Of a DNA stretch of 44,249 nucleotides, positions 25,157 through 32,611 are shown piece after piece. Made by a program: the position numbers and the translations under genes. Numbering within the stretch: position 1 is the stretch's first letter; the number at the start of each line of letters is the position of its first letter. Origin of the DNA: Tepidanaerobacteraceae bacterium (lineage in GTDB: Bacteria > Bacillota > Thermosediminibacteria > Thermosediminibacterales > Thermosediminibacteraceae); contig JASUSP010000009.1 in assembly GCA_030446005.1 (NCBI GenBank), forward strand, positions 1 to 44,249, in the 5' to 3' direction. The notes under the pieces are model-generated. The model made no database searches and had not been told where the DNA came from. It was given only the letters and a program-made list of their open reading frames with translations.

Positions 25157-25180
25157 AAAAAGGGGCATTTTTGCCCTTTT
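25157..25180 (+). terminator. Terminator between yvyF and flgM
   Basis: AAAGGGGCA-type arm (25159-25167) pairs with TGCCCTTTT (25172-25180) around TTTT; the right arm ends with four T's. It would separate comFC-yvyF from the flgM operon. A TTCGATAA at 25206-25213 looks like a sigma-28 -10, but its -35 position (TCAT) is poor. Confidence 0.6.
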
Positions 25181-25246
25181 CCCCTTTCATTTCCTGGGCA
25201 ATAGATTCGATAAAATATTAGGAAAGCTTGCGAAAGGGGTAAAACC

Positions 25247-25543
25247 ATGAACATCGAAAGGATTGGATTAGGGGGCATAGCGAAGGTATACGAAAACTTT
25301 ACAAAGGATGCCGATAAAAAGCTAAAAGATAAGGGCGAAAGCCGTCCAGAAGACAGCGTGAGCCTTTCTGCCGATGCCATTGAGATAAAGAAAGCCTTGG
25401 AATACGCGTCAAAGGTGGACGAAGTAAGGCAGGACAGGGTGGTGGAACTTAAAGAGAGGATACAAAAAGGCACGTACGACGTCGAAGGAAGGCTCATCGC
25501 TGAAAAGATGGTGGAGGATTATCTTAAGGGAATATTGATTTAG
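25247..25543 (+). CDS. flgM: Anti-sigma-28 factor FlgM
   Basis: A 98-residue FlgM. The conserved C-terminal sigma-binding half is present: EDSVSLSADAIEIKKALEYASKVDEVRQDRVVELKERIQKGTYDVEGRLIAEKMVEDYL (residues 40-95, read in parts), with the classic KxxIxxGTYxVxxxxIAxKM pattern. It binds sigma-28 and is exported when the hook is complete, freeing the sigma factor for flagellin genes. First gene of flgM-flgN-flgK-flgL. Ribosome site AAAGGGG, 25235-25241. Confidence 0.92.
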   Translation: MNIERIGLGGIAKVYENFTKDADKKLKDKGESRPEDSVSLSADAIEIKKALEYASKVDEVRQDRVVELKERIQKGTYDVEGRLIAEKMVEDYLKGILI

Positions 25544-25556
25544 CGGGGGCTTTTTT

Positions 25557-26042
25557 ATGAACTTTGAGGGCTTAGTTGACGAACTCATCAGGAATTTGAA
25601 AAATCAAACAGAACTTTACCGGGAGCTCCTTTTGCTTTCCGAGAAAAAGACCGACGTGCTTATAAGAGGCGATGTGAAGGCATTAGAAGAGATAACCCGG
25701 GTGGAGCAGGAAATGGTTTTAAAGCTGGGGGAAATAGAAGGCGAGAGGATTAAAATTACAGAGTCGCTTTGCGGCGAAAATGCTACGGCTGAAAAGCTGA
25801 AAGACGTCCTCCCGGAGGGGAAAAAGAGCGAGCTTGAAAGCATTGTAGCAAAAATGAAGGATACCCTTTTAAAGCTCCAACGCCGGAATGAAATCAACGA
25901 AAAGCTCATCAGGCGGGCTTTAGAATACATTAACTTTTCCATAGAGCTAATGACTTCAGCGGTTAAAAAACCTGCGGGCTACGATGCGGAGGGCAGAACA
26001 TCCGAAGATGAGACCTTGAATATAATTGACAAAAAAGCATAA
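25557..26042 (+). CDS. flgN: Flagellar export chaperone FlgN
   Basis: A 161-residue mostly helical protein with the FlgN layout: a coiled N-terminus (LIRNLKNQTELYRELLLLSEKKTDVLIRGDVKALEEI) and a basic amphipathic tail. FlgN keeps the hook-associated proteins FlgK and FlgL unfolded and delivers them to the export gate. Position between flgM and flgK supports the call. Ribosome site GCGGGGG lies before ATG 25557. Sequence conservation in this family is weak, so the call relies on length, helicity and neighbours. Confidence 0.85.
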   Translation: MNFEGLVDELIRNLKNQTELYRELLLLSEKKTDVLIRGDVKALEEITRVEQEMVLKLGEIEGERIKITESLCGENATAEKLKDVLPEGKKSELESIVAKMKDTLLKLQRRNEINEKLIRRALEYINFSIELMTSAVKKPAGYDAEGRTSEDETLNIIDKKA

Positions 26043-26058
26043 GACAGGCGGTGATACT

Positions 26059-27465
26059 TTGTATTCCAGCTTTTTTGGGATAGAGATAGCGAAAAGGGCG
26101 CTCTTTGCCCAGCAGAGGGCCCTTGAGAACGTATCACATAACGTAGCTAACGCCAACACTCCTGGTTACTCCCGCCAGAGGCCGGTGATGGAAGCCACTT
26201 TCATGAAGCCCTACGGCATGATTTCCACGGGAGCCGGGGTTTACCAGCCCGGCACCGGCGTGAAAGTGGCCGACATCGTGAGGATAAGGGACGACTTTGC
26301 CGACATGCAGTACAGGGACGAAAACTCCTCACTGGGCCAATGGTCGGTGCAGGCCGACATCCTGCGGCAGGTAGAGGCGGTTTTCAACGAACCCTCCGAT
26401 ATAGGCGTATCATCGGTGCTCACCCAATTCTGGCAGGCCCTGGAGGAGCTTTCTAAAAACCCGGAGGCTATAGAAATAAGGGAGACGGTAAAGGAACGGG
26501 CGGTGACCCTGGCGGATACGGTAAACCATACGGCAATACAATTAAGTGAAATTATCGATGATGTGAACTTTAAGATATCGGTGAAGGTAAATGAAATAAA
26601 CACCCTTGCAAGGCAGATTGCTGCCTTGAATTCCGAAATCCAGCAGCTCGAGATAAGAGGCGTGACAGCTTCCGACCTCAGGGATAAGAGGGACCTTTTG
26701 CTCGACCAGCTTTCGAAAATCGTGGATATCAAGACCTACGAGAACGAAAACGGTATTTTTACTGTTAACGTAGGAGGGACCATCCTGGTAAAGGGCAGCG
26801 AGACATCTCCCGTAACTTTTGACACGGCAAATCCCGATGATAGGCCCATCTGGAAGGACTACAACCTGCCGCTTTCCATGAAGTCCGGAGAACTAAAGGG
26901 ACTTTTAGAATTGAGGGAGAAAGTATCGGGGTATTTCGAAAGCCTAAGGACCTTTGCTGAAGTTTTCGTCCAGAACTTCAACGAAATCCACAAAGAGGGC
27001 TACGACCTCTACGGCGAGCCGGGACGGGATTTTTTCATGTTGAGCCAAAGCGATGACGGCTCCCTCATGTTCGTAAGTCCAGACATCTTAAGCGATGTCA
27101 AGAGGATAGCTGCGGCGGAAACTTCAACAGGTGTTCCGGGGGACAACCGGAATGCCCTGAAGCTTGCCGATCTTAGGTACGCTTATCTGGAAAGACTAAA
27201 CGGCACCATCGACGACTATTACGGTGCCCTGATTTCAAATATAGGCATAGATTCCCAGGAAGCTGCAAGAATGGCCGAAGCCCAGGAATACATGGTAAGC
27301 CAGCTCGACGAGAGAAGGAAGGAAATTTCCTCCGTCTCAATAGACGAAGAGATGACAAAGATGATAATGTACCAGCACGCATATAACGCCGCTGCGAGGA
27401 TGGTGACGGCCCTGGACGAAATGCTGGAAACCATAGTAAACCGCATGGGCATAGTAGGAAGGTAG
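26059..27465 (+). CDS. flgK: Flagellar hook-associated protein 1
   Basis: A 468-residue FlgK, somewhat shorter than in enterobacteria (about 550). The N-terminus (YSSFFGIEIAKRALFAQQRALENVSHNVANANTPGYSRQRP) is the flagellar-rod motif and the C-terminus (VSIDEEMTKMIMYQHAYNAAARMVTALDEMLETIVNRMG) forms the partner helix. It joins hook and filament. TTG 26059 is chosen because AGGCGGTGA (26045-26053) precedes it and the product starts like other FlgK proteins; a start at 26026 would overlap flgN. Confidence 0.93.
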   Translation: MYSSFFGIEIAKRALFAQQRALENVSHNVANANTPGYSRQRPVMEATFMKPYGMISTGAGVYQPGTGVKVADIVRIRDDFADMQYRDENSSLGQWSVQADILRQVEAVFNEPSDIGVSSVLTQFWQALEELSKNPEAIEIRETVKERAVTLADTVNHTAIQLSEIIDDVNFKISVKVNEINTLARQIAALNSEIQQLEIRGVTASDLRDKRDLLLDQLSKIVDIKTYENENGIFTVNVGGTILVKGSETSPVTFDTANPDDRPIWKDYNLPLSMKSGELKGLLELREKVSGYFESLRTFAEVFVQNFNEIHKEGYDLYGEPGRDFFMLSQSDDGSLMFVSPDILSDVKRIAAAETSTGVPGDNRNALKLADLRYAYLERLNGTIDDYYGALISNIGIDSQEAARMAEAQEYMVSQLDERRKEISSVSIDEEMTKMIMYQHAYNAAARMVTALDEMLETIVNRMGIVGR

Positions 27466-27475
27466 GGATGAGTAG

Positions 27476-28711
27476 ATGAGGATAACCCAGAATATGCTCG
27501 CTGAAGCTTTTATGAGGAACCTTTCGAGCAATTTGAGGAGGTTAGGAGAAAAACAGGACCAGCTTTCCTCCGGAAAGAAGGTGAGGCTTCCTTCCGACGA
27601 CCCGGTTTCTGCGGTGTTTGCCATGCGCCTCAGGAATACCCTCCTTTCCATAGACCAGTATGCCAAGAACGTAGATGATGCGGTGACCTGGCTTCAGAAT
27701 ACCGAAACTGCCCTTCAAAACACCGGAGAAATACTGCAGAGGATAAGGGAGCTGGTGGTATACGCTTCTAACGGAACCTTAACTGAAGCAGATCGAAAGG
27801 CAATATTAGACGAGATAGCCCAGCTCAAAGAGCAGATTTTGCAGGAAGCCAACGCATCTTATAATAACAAGTACCTCTTTGGCGGATACCGGACCGACAT
27901 CAGGCCTTTTTCCTACGATGCAAGCGGAAAGATAGTTGCAAATCCGGCTTTCGCCTACCTCACTAAGGTGGAAGTGCTGTCCGACACTGGCGCAGGAGGA
28001 AGCGGGCAAACCGGCTTTAAAGCTGCATCGGTGGATGTGGCAAAGCTGGGAGATAGTATCGGTTTTGGTAAGTATACGATAATAATTTCGAACTTCGACG
28101 ATACAAATATGACTGCAGATATTGAAATAAAAGATGAGGGTGGGAATACAATTGCAAGGGCTTCAGGAGTCAACGTCGACGAAGATGGACAGGAAATATC
28201 CGGGGTGGATGACCTCGGGAATCCGGATGCTTCTCGGAATTTCTTCCTCAATTTCAAAAACTTCCCGTTGAAAGGCGACGGCACTGTAGTTTTAAGCCTT
28301 TACGCCGAAAGGAAAAATTCGTACAACCTGGGAAGGCTTAACACCATGGACGTTGCACTGTACGGCGATGAGGTTTTTTCGGAAATATTTAAGACCGTCG
28401 AGAGTATAGAGCAAGACCTTCGCAACAACGATTCGGCCTCACTTTCGTCGAGGCTTTCCGATTTGGACGATGCCATAAACATTTTGTTAAAATTCCGCTC
28501 CCAGGTGGGGGCAAAGATAAACCGCCTGGAAGCCACGAAGACCAGGATAGAAAACAACCGGATAGACTACACGGCCCTGCTTTCGAAGACTGAAGACATT
28601 GATATAGCTCAGGTAATAATGGACCTGAAGATGGAGGAAAACGTCTACAGGGCTTCTCTTGCGGTGGGCGCGAGGATAATCCAGCCAACCCTTGTGGACT
28701 TTTTGGGATAA
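27476..28711 (+). CDS. flgL: Flagellar hook-associated protein 3
   Basis: A 411-residue FlgL of the flagellin superfamily. N-terminal RITQNMLAEAFMRNLSSNLRRLGEKQDQLSSGKKVRLPSDDPV and C-terminal ENVYRASLAVGARIIQPTLVDFL mark it. The second hook-filament junction protein; partner of FlgK, eleven bases upstream. The ATG at 27476 follows GGGATGAG. Length falls in the range for this family, with a variable middle domain (170-290). Confidence 0.92.
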   Translation: MRITQNMLAEAFMRNLSSNLRRLGEKQDQLSSGKKVRLPSDDPVSAVFAMRLRNTLLSIDQYAKNVDDAVTWLQNTETALQNTGEILQRIRELVVYASNGTLTEADRKAILDEIAQLKEQILQEANASYNNKYLFGGYRTDIRPFSYDASGKIVANPAFAYLTKVEVLSDTGAGGSGQTGFKAASVDVAKLGDSIGFGKYTIIISNFDDTNMTADIEIKDEGGNTIARASGVNVDEDGQEISGVDDLGNPDASRNFFLNFKNFPLKGDGTVVLSLYAERKNSYNLGRLNTMDVALYGDEVFSEIFKTVESIEQDLRNNDSASLSSRLSDLDDAINILLKFRSQVGAKINRLEATKTRIENNRIDYTALLSKTEDIDIAQVIMDLKMEENVYRASLAVGARIIQPTLVDFLG

Positions 28712-28718
28712 ATTAAAT

Positions 28719-28746
28719 CGGCCTGAATGTAAGGCCTATTTTTATC
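28719..28746 (+). terminator. Weak terminator-like hairpin after flgL
   Basis: GGCCT (28720-28724) pairs with AGGCC (28732-28736) around a seven-base loop, followed by TATTTTTAT. Five pairs only, so termination is at best partial and yviE may still be read from the flg operon. Confidence 0.35.
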
Positions 28747-28827
28747 TCGCTCAATATTTTTGTCCGTATGGCCTGTCCCTTTTGCCTTTTTCTTTCATTT
28801 TCTGCAGCCTGCTGGAGGTGTAAATAA

Positions 28828-29406
28828 GTGCAGGTTTACACCCTGGACATCCAATTTTCATTCGGGAGTCTCGGAATAGAGTACAAAAGAGGGAATATGG
28901 AGATAAAAAATGACTTTGCCGGAGGCTTCGAACTAAAAAAGAGGGCTCCTGAGCTCGACGTCCATGTCGAACTTCCCGGGATCGAAAGGATAGATCTCAA
29001 AGCCCCCTTTTCGGAAATCGGTCTTGCCGACATGCCTACCCTCGCGACGCAGTGGTTTTACGAGGCAAAGGATTTAACCTGGCAGGCTGTGGAAAAGATA
29101 GCGCAAGAAGGCGATGCCCTCGGGGCCATCGAAAAAGGGATATCTATAGCCGATCTTGCGGAGCAAAACGCCTTCCCCGAAAAGGACTTCAATGTGGACA
29201 TAATACCAAAGACCCCGCCGGAGGTCTACTTCCGTGAAGGAAAGGTGGATGTGAGCCTGAAGGAAGGCTACGTAGATGTGAGCGTGAACCCCTTTCCTGT
29301 TGACATATCTTACGAATATGGCAAGGTAAGGCCTTATCTTGAAAAACCCCCTTACATAAAGATAATTGCCGTAAAAATAGGCAAGTATATGGATGTCAAG
29401 GTTTAA
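28828..29406 (+). CDS. DUF6470 protein (YviE-like, flagellar cluster)
   Basis: A 192-residue protein that resembles YviE of Bacillus subtilis, a conserved neighbour of fliW in Firmicute flagellar clusters. It opens LDIQFSFGSLGIEYKRG and contains DMPTLATQWFYEAKDLTWQAVEKIAQEGDALGAIEKG. No signal peptide or membrane segment is seen; it is rich in acidic and aromatic beta-like repeats (VDVSLKEGYVDVSVNPFPVDI). Function is unknown. GTG 28828 has GGAGGTG (28812-28818) at good distance. Confidence 0.75.
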   Translation: MQVYTLDIQFSFGSLGIEYKRGNMEIKNDFAGGFELKKRAPELDVHVELPGIERIDLKAPFSEIGLADMPTLATQWFYEAKDLTWQAVEKIAQEGDALGAIEKGISIADLAEQNAFPEKDFNVDIIPKTPPEVYFREGKVDVSLKEGYVDVSVNPFPVDISYEYGKVRPYLEKPPYIKIIAVKIGKYMDVKV

Positions 29407-29448
29407 ATATTGGAGAAATATGGTAAGATATACTAGGGTGGTATCTTG

Positions 29449-29787
29449 ATGCTTTCAAATAATCAGGAGGGTAAAGGAAAGGGTATCAATATTGATGAAA
29501 AGATACTAAATGAACTACGTCGTATTTTTGAGAAATACCCGGTGCAAAAAGTTCTCCTTTTCGGCTCAAGGGCCAGGGGAGATTATAAAAAGACTTCAGA
29601 TGTGGATTTGGCTGTTTTTTCGGAAAATATTTCGGATAGAGAATTTAACCTTCTAGTAGATGAGATAAATGAAGTAGATACGGCCCTCTCCTTTGACGTG
29701 GTTCACTTTGAAAATTTAGAAAAAGAGGCCCTGAAAGAAAAAATAATTGAGGATGGGATTTTGGTATATGAGAGAAAGGATAATTGA
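29449..29787 (+). CDS. MNT-type nucleotidyltransferase (MntA-like antitoxin)
   Basis: A 112-residue minimal nucleotidyltransferase. The GSRARGDYKKTSDVDLAVF motif gives the GS...DxD catalytic site (Ser40, Asp51, Asp53), and a third acidic residue is Asp83 in SFDVVHF. In the MntA-HepT system the antitoxin transfers AMP to a tyrosine of the HEPN toxin and inactivates it. Here all catalytic residues are kept, so it can be active. Its stop overlaps the HEPN gene start by 20 bases. It is placed between yviE and fliW, which normally adjoin. ATG 29449 is used over the TTG at 29446; ribosome site is weak. Confidence 0.85.
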   Translation: MLSNNQEGKGKGINIDEKILNELRRIFEKYPVQKVLLFGSRARGDYKKTSDVDLAVFSENISDREFNLLVDEINEVDTALSFDVVHFENLEKEALKEKIIEDGILVYERKDN

Positions 29788-30163
29788 AAGGTTTAATGAC
29801 TTTGTAAATGCATTGAAAAGGCTGGAAGAAGGCATAAATTTTGAACCTTCTAATGAGATAATTGTTGATGGAGTTATCCAGAGGTTTGAGTTTATCTTTG
29901 AACTTGCATGGAAGCTTATCAAGGATTGCCTTGAATACGAGGGAATAGAAGTAAAGAGCCCGAGAAGCGCAATAAAAGAAGGTTTTAAAGCCGGGATAAT
30001 ATCCGACGGAGAAGCATGGATCGAGATGTTAATTGATAGGAATAAGACCTCCCATATATACGACGAAAGGGAAGCAAGGGCGATTTACGACAAGATAAAG
30101 TCTTTTTACGTCGGTTTGTTAAGAGAGCTAAAGGATTGTGCGGAAAAGTATATCGGAAAATAA
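29768..30163 (+). CDS. HEPN-domain protein, HI0074/HepT-like toxin
   Basis: A 131-residue all-helical protein of the nucleotidyltransferase substrate-binding family (HI0074). It contains ELAWKLIKDCLEYEGIEVKSPRSAIKEGFKAGII and the HEPN motif RNKTSHIY, i.e. Rx4HxY with Arg91, His96 and Tyr98. In HepT these residues form the RNase site and the tyrosine is the AMP acceptor for MntA. The toxin motif is complete, so a ribonuclease toxin is plausible, though older HI0074-like proteins were described only as substrate binders. ATG 29768 avoids two earlier in-frame starts (29747, 29753) deeper in the antitoxin gene. Confidence 0.85.
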   Translation: MRERIIERFNDFVNALKRLEEGINFEPSNEIIVDGVIQRFEFIFELAWKLIKDCLEYEGIEVKSPRSAIKEGFKAGIISDGEAWIEMLIDRNKTSHIYDEREARAIYDKIKSFYVGLLRELKDCAEKYIGK

Positions 30164-30200
30164 ACCAAAAACTAGACCAAAAAACCGGAGGAAAAAAGTA

Positions 30201-30656
30201 ATGAAAATAAAAACGAAATTTTTCGGCGAGATCGAAGTGGTGGAAGAAAAGATAATAAACTTCCCAAACGGCATAATAGGCTTTGAAGATTTAAAAAAAT
30301 TCATCCTCATAGACCACCCCGGAAGCGATGTAATAAAATGGCTGCAGTCGGTGGACGATGCTAATATTTCTCTCCCGGTGGCAGATCCAACGGCCTTTTA
30401 CCCCGATTATTCTCCGGAAATATCAAGGGACAACCTTGAAATAATAGGAATAAAAAACATTGAAGATGCCGTGGTACTCTGCGTCATAACGGTACCCACC
30501 GACATCCAGAAAGCCACCATAAACCTCAAGGCTCCCGTAGTATTGAACCCTGCACGCCGCTTGGGCGACCAGATGATAGCCGAAAACCCCGAGTACAGGG
30601 TGAAGCATCCCCTCCAGCTTGCACAAAAGCAGGAAGGGCGGTGCGCCGGATGCTGA
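30201..30656 (+). CDS. fliW: Flagellar assembly factor FliW
   Basis: A 151-residue FliW. Family signs: FPNGIIGFEDLKKFILIDHP at the N-terminal end, SLPVADPTAFYPDYSPEI in the middle, and NLKAPVVLNPARRLGDQMI near the C-terminus. FliW binds CsrA allosterically and also binds flagellin; free flagellin releases CsrA to shut off flagellin translation. ATG 30201 has CGGAGG at 30187-30192. It ends within the first bases of csrA (ATGCTGA overlap), so the two are coupled. Confidence 0.94.
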   Translation: MKIKTKFFGEIEVVEEKIINFPNGIIGFEDLKKFILIDHPGSDVIKWLQSVDDANISLPVADPTAFYPDYSPEISRDNLEIIGIKNIEDAVVLCVITVPTDIQKATINLKAPVVLNPARRLGDQMIAENPEYRVKHPLQLAQKQEGRCAGC

Positions 30657-30865
30657 TCCTCTCAAGAAAAACGGGCCAGAGCATCTCCATAGGCAGAGAC
30701 ATAACCATTAAAATCCTCCTCATCGAAGGCGACCGGGTTCAGATCGGTATAACTGCGCCCAGGAATATGAAGGTTTTACGCACGGAGCTATATGAGGAGA
30801 TCGTCGATGAAAATAGGCAAGCAGTGAATATTTCGGATAATGCCCTTATTGAAAAAAATTTTTAA
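30650..30865 (+). CDS. csrA: Carbon storage regulator CsrA
   Basis: A 71-residue CsrA: MLILSRKTGQSISIGRDITI is the family signature, followed by VQIGITAPRNMKVLRTELYEEI. It is a dimeric RNA-binding protein that recognises GGA in hairpin loops; in Bacillus subtilis it blocks flagellin (hag) translation and is held by FliW. ATG 30650 overlaps the FliW stop (shared ATGCTGA); GTG 30641 is a less likely start. The candidate target is the flagellin leader at 34774-34806. Confidence 0.94.
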   Translation: MLILSRKTGQSISIGRDITIKILLIEGDRVQIGITAPRNMKVLRTELYEEIVDENRQAVNISDNALIEKNF

Positions 30866-30928
30866 ATACCAAATAAATAAAATAACGTATATACATTTCT
30901 AGCTATAATCGGACAGGAGGATAATTTT

Positions 30929-32611
30929 ATGCCGACATCATGGTATCACGTAATACCTGATATTATTAATTTAATACTGTATGAACAACCTAAATCTATT
31001 TTAGATGTAGGAGTTGGTTTTGGTAAATATGGTTTATTGGTTCGGGAAATTTTAGAAATACCATATGGAAGGTACGACAAGAGTCAATGGATTTGTAGGA
31101 TTGATGGTGTTGAAGCATTTAAGGGTTACAAAAATCCAATTCATGAATATGTTTATGATAATATTTATTACACAGATGTAATGCATATATTGGATGAACT
31201 CCCACATTACGATATTATCTTATTAATTGATGTTTTAGAACATTTCACAAAAGATGAAGGATATAGTTTGATAAAAAGTTTACTTAAGCATGCGAATAAA
31301 TCAATAATTATTTCTACTCCTTTATACCCTGATAAGCAAAAGGATTATAATGGAAATTGTTATGAAGAACATAAAAGTAGATGGTTTATAACGGATTTTA
31401 TAGAATTTGATTACAGTTATAAGTGTATACCTATTGGGGATAATTGTGCTCAGATATTCAATATATTCAAATCAAACAAAAAAAATTCAGATAAGATGCT
31501 TACTCAGAGCATTAATATAAAAATGAGCAATAATGATAAACGCAATTTAACTATAGGCTATTTATTGCCACACAAAAGTTTAACTGGTGGAATGAAGATG
31601 TTGTTGGAAAATATGAAAAGTATGAAGAAAAGAGGACATAAAATATACGCTTTTTTGAAAAGTGACACGAGAGAAGAAGTTTTGCCTAGCTGGTATAGTG
31701 TGGAAGTTGATAAAGAGGTGAATGTCCCATTCGAGAAATCATTAGTGTCATATGTAAATGAATGTGATATTGTAATTGCTGGTTGGATAAGTCAATTAGA
31801 AGAGGTAAAAAATTGCCAGGTTCCAGTTGTATATTGGGAACAGGGTAGTGAATGGTTATTCGGAGATTATAATGATTTATTTCCAGATTCCGATATTAGG
31901 AATCATTTAAAAAAATGTTTTTCATATCCGGTTTCGGTGGTCTCTTGTTCACCTATTATATCAAAAATATTATCTGTGAGGTATAATAAGGATTCTTTTA
32001 TTATTCCTAATGGAATCGATACCAAATTTTATTATCCTTGTAATAAGAAAAATAACATTGATATTAACATTTTACTAGTAGGTAATCCTTTTTTAAGATT
32101 TAAAGGTTTTGACGTTGCTTTAAAAGCATTGCAACGTGTCTATGAAAAAGGATACAAATTCAAAGTTAATTGGGTATGTCAAGCACTTCCCAATTTACGG
32201 GGGATAACATACCCAATTAATTATATAAAAATGCCAACTCAAGAAGAGTTGGCAGAAATTTATAGAAATAGCGATATCCTAATTTTTACATCTTGGTATG
32301 AAGGATTTGGTATGCCACCACTTGAGGCAATGGCATCGGGGGTTCCTGTAATATCCACAAAATGCGGAGGAGTTGAAAGTTTTATTAAGCCAGGATTTAA
32401 TGGTATTTTGGTTGAACCTGGCGATGTCGATTCTCTAGCATATTCCATAATTGAATTAATAAAAAATCAAAGATTGAGAGAGATCCTTGGTAAACGAGGG
32501 AGAGAAACTGCTCTTGATTTTGATATAAATAAAATAGCTGAAAAGTGGGAAGATGTTCTTTATTATATTATAAAAACTTATAATGCAAATTTTAGCAGAG
32601 GTGAAAGTTAA
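30929..32611 (+). CDS. Fusion of a class I methyltransferase and a GT4 glycosyltransferase
   Basis: A 560-residue two-domain protein. Residues 20-190 form a SAM methyltransferase (ILDVGVGFGKYG as motif I; LIDVLEHFTKDEGY as the later acidic motif). From about residue 204 a GT4 glycosyltransferase follows, with GYLLPHKSLTGG, IPNGIDTKFYYP, LLVGNPFLRFKGFDVAL and the EGFGMPPLEAMASGVPVI nucleotide-sugar site. Together they may add and methylate a sugar, probably on flagellin, whose gene is 2.2 kb away. It overlaps the next gene by one base. Codons are far more AT-rich than those of the flagellar genes, which suggests acquisition. Ribosome site GGAGG, 30916-30920. Confidence 0.85.
   Translation: MPTSWYHVIPDIINLILYEQPKSILDVGVGFGKYGLLVREILEIPYGRYDKSQWICRIDGVEAFKGYKNPIHEYVYDNIYYTDVMHILDELPHYDIILLIDVLEHFTKDEGYSLIKSLLKHANKSIIISTPLYPDKQKDYNGNCYEEHKSRWFITDFIEFDYSYKCIPIGDNCAQIFNIFKSNKKNSDKMLTQSINIKMSNNDKRNLTIGYLLPHKSLTGGMKMLLENMKSMKKRGHKIYAFLKSDTREEVLPSWYSVEVDKEVNVPFEKSLVSYVNECDIVIAGWISQLEEVKNCQVPVVYWEQGSEWLFGDYNDLFPDSDIRNHLKKCFSYPVSVVSCSPIISKILSVRYNKDSFIIPNGIDTKFYYPCNKKNNIDINILLVGNPFLRFKGFDVALKALQRVYEKGYKFKVNWVCQALPNLRGITYPINYIKMPTQEELAEIYRNSDILIFTSWYEGFGMPPLEAMASGVPVISTKCGGVESFIKPGFNGILVEPGDVDSLAYSIIELIKNQRLREILGKRGRETALDFDINKIAEKWEDVLYYIIKTYNANFSRGES

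Noticed and set aside
25187-25213. Possible sigma-28 promoter before flgM
   Set aside because: The -10-like TTCGATAA is fair but the -35 position is TCAT, too poor to call.
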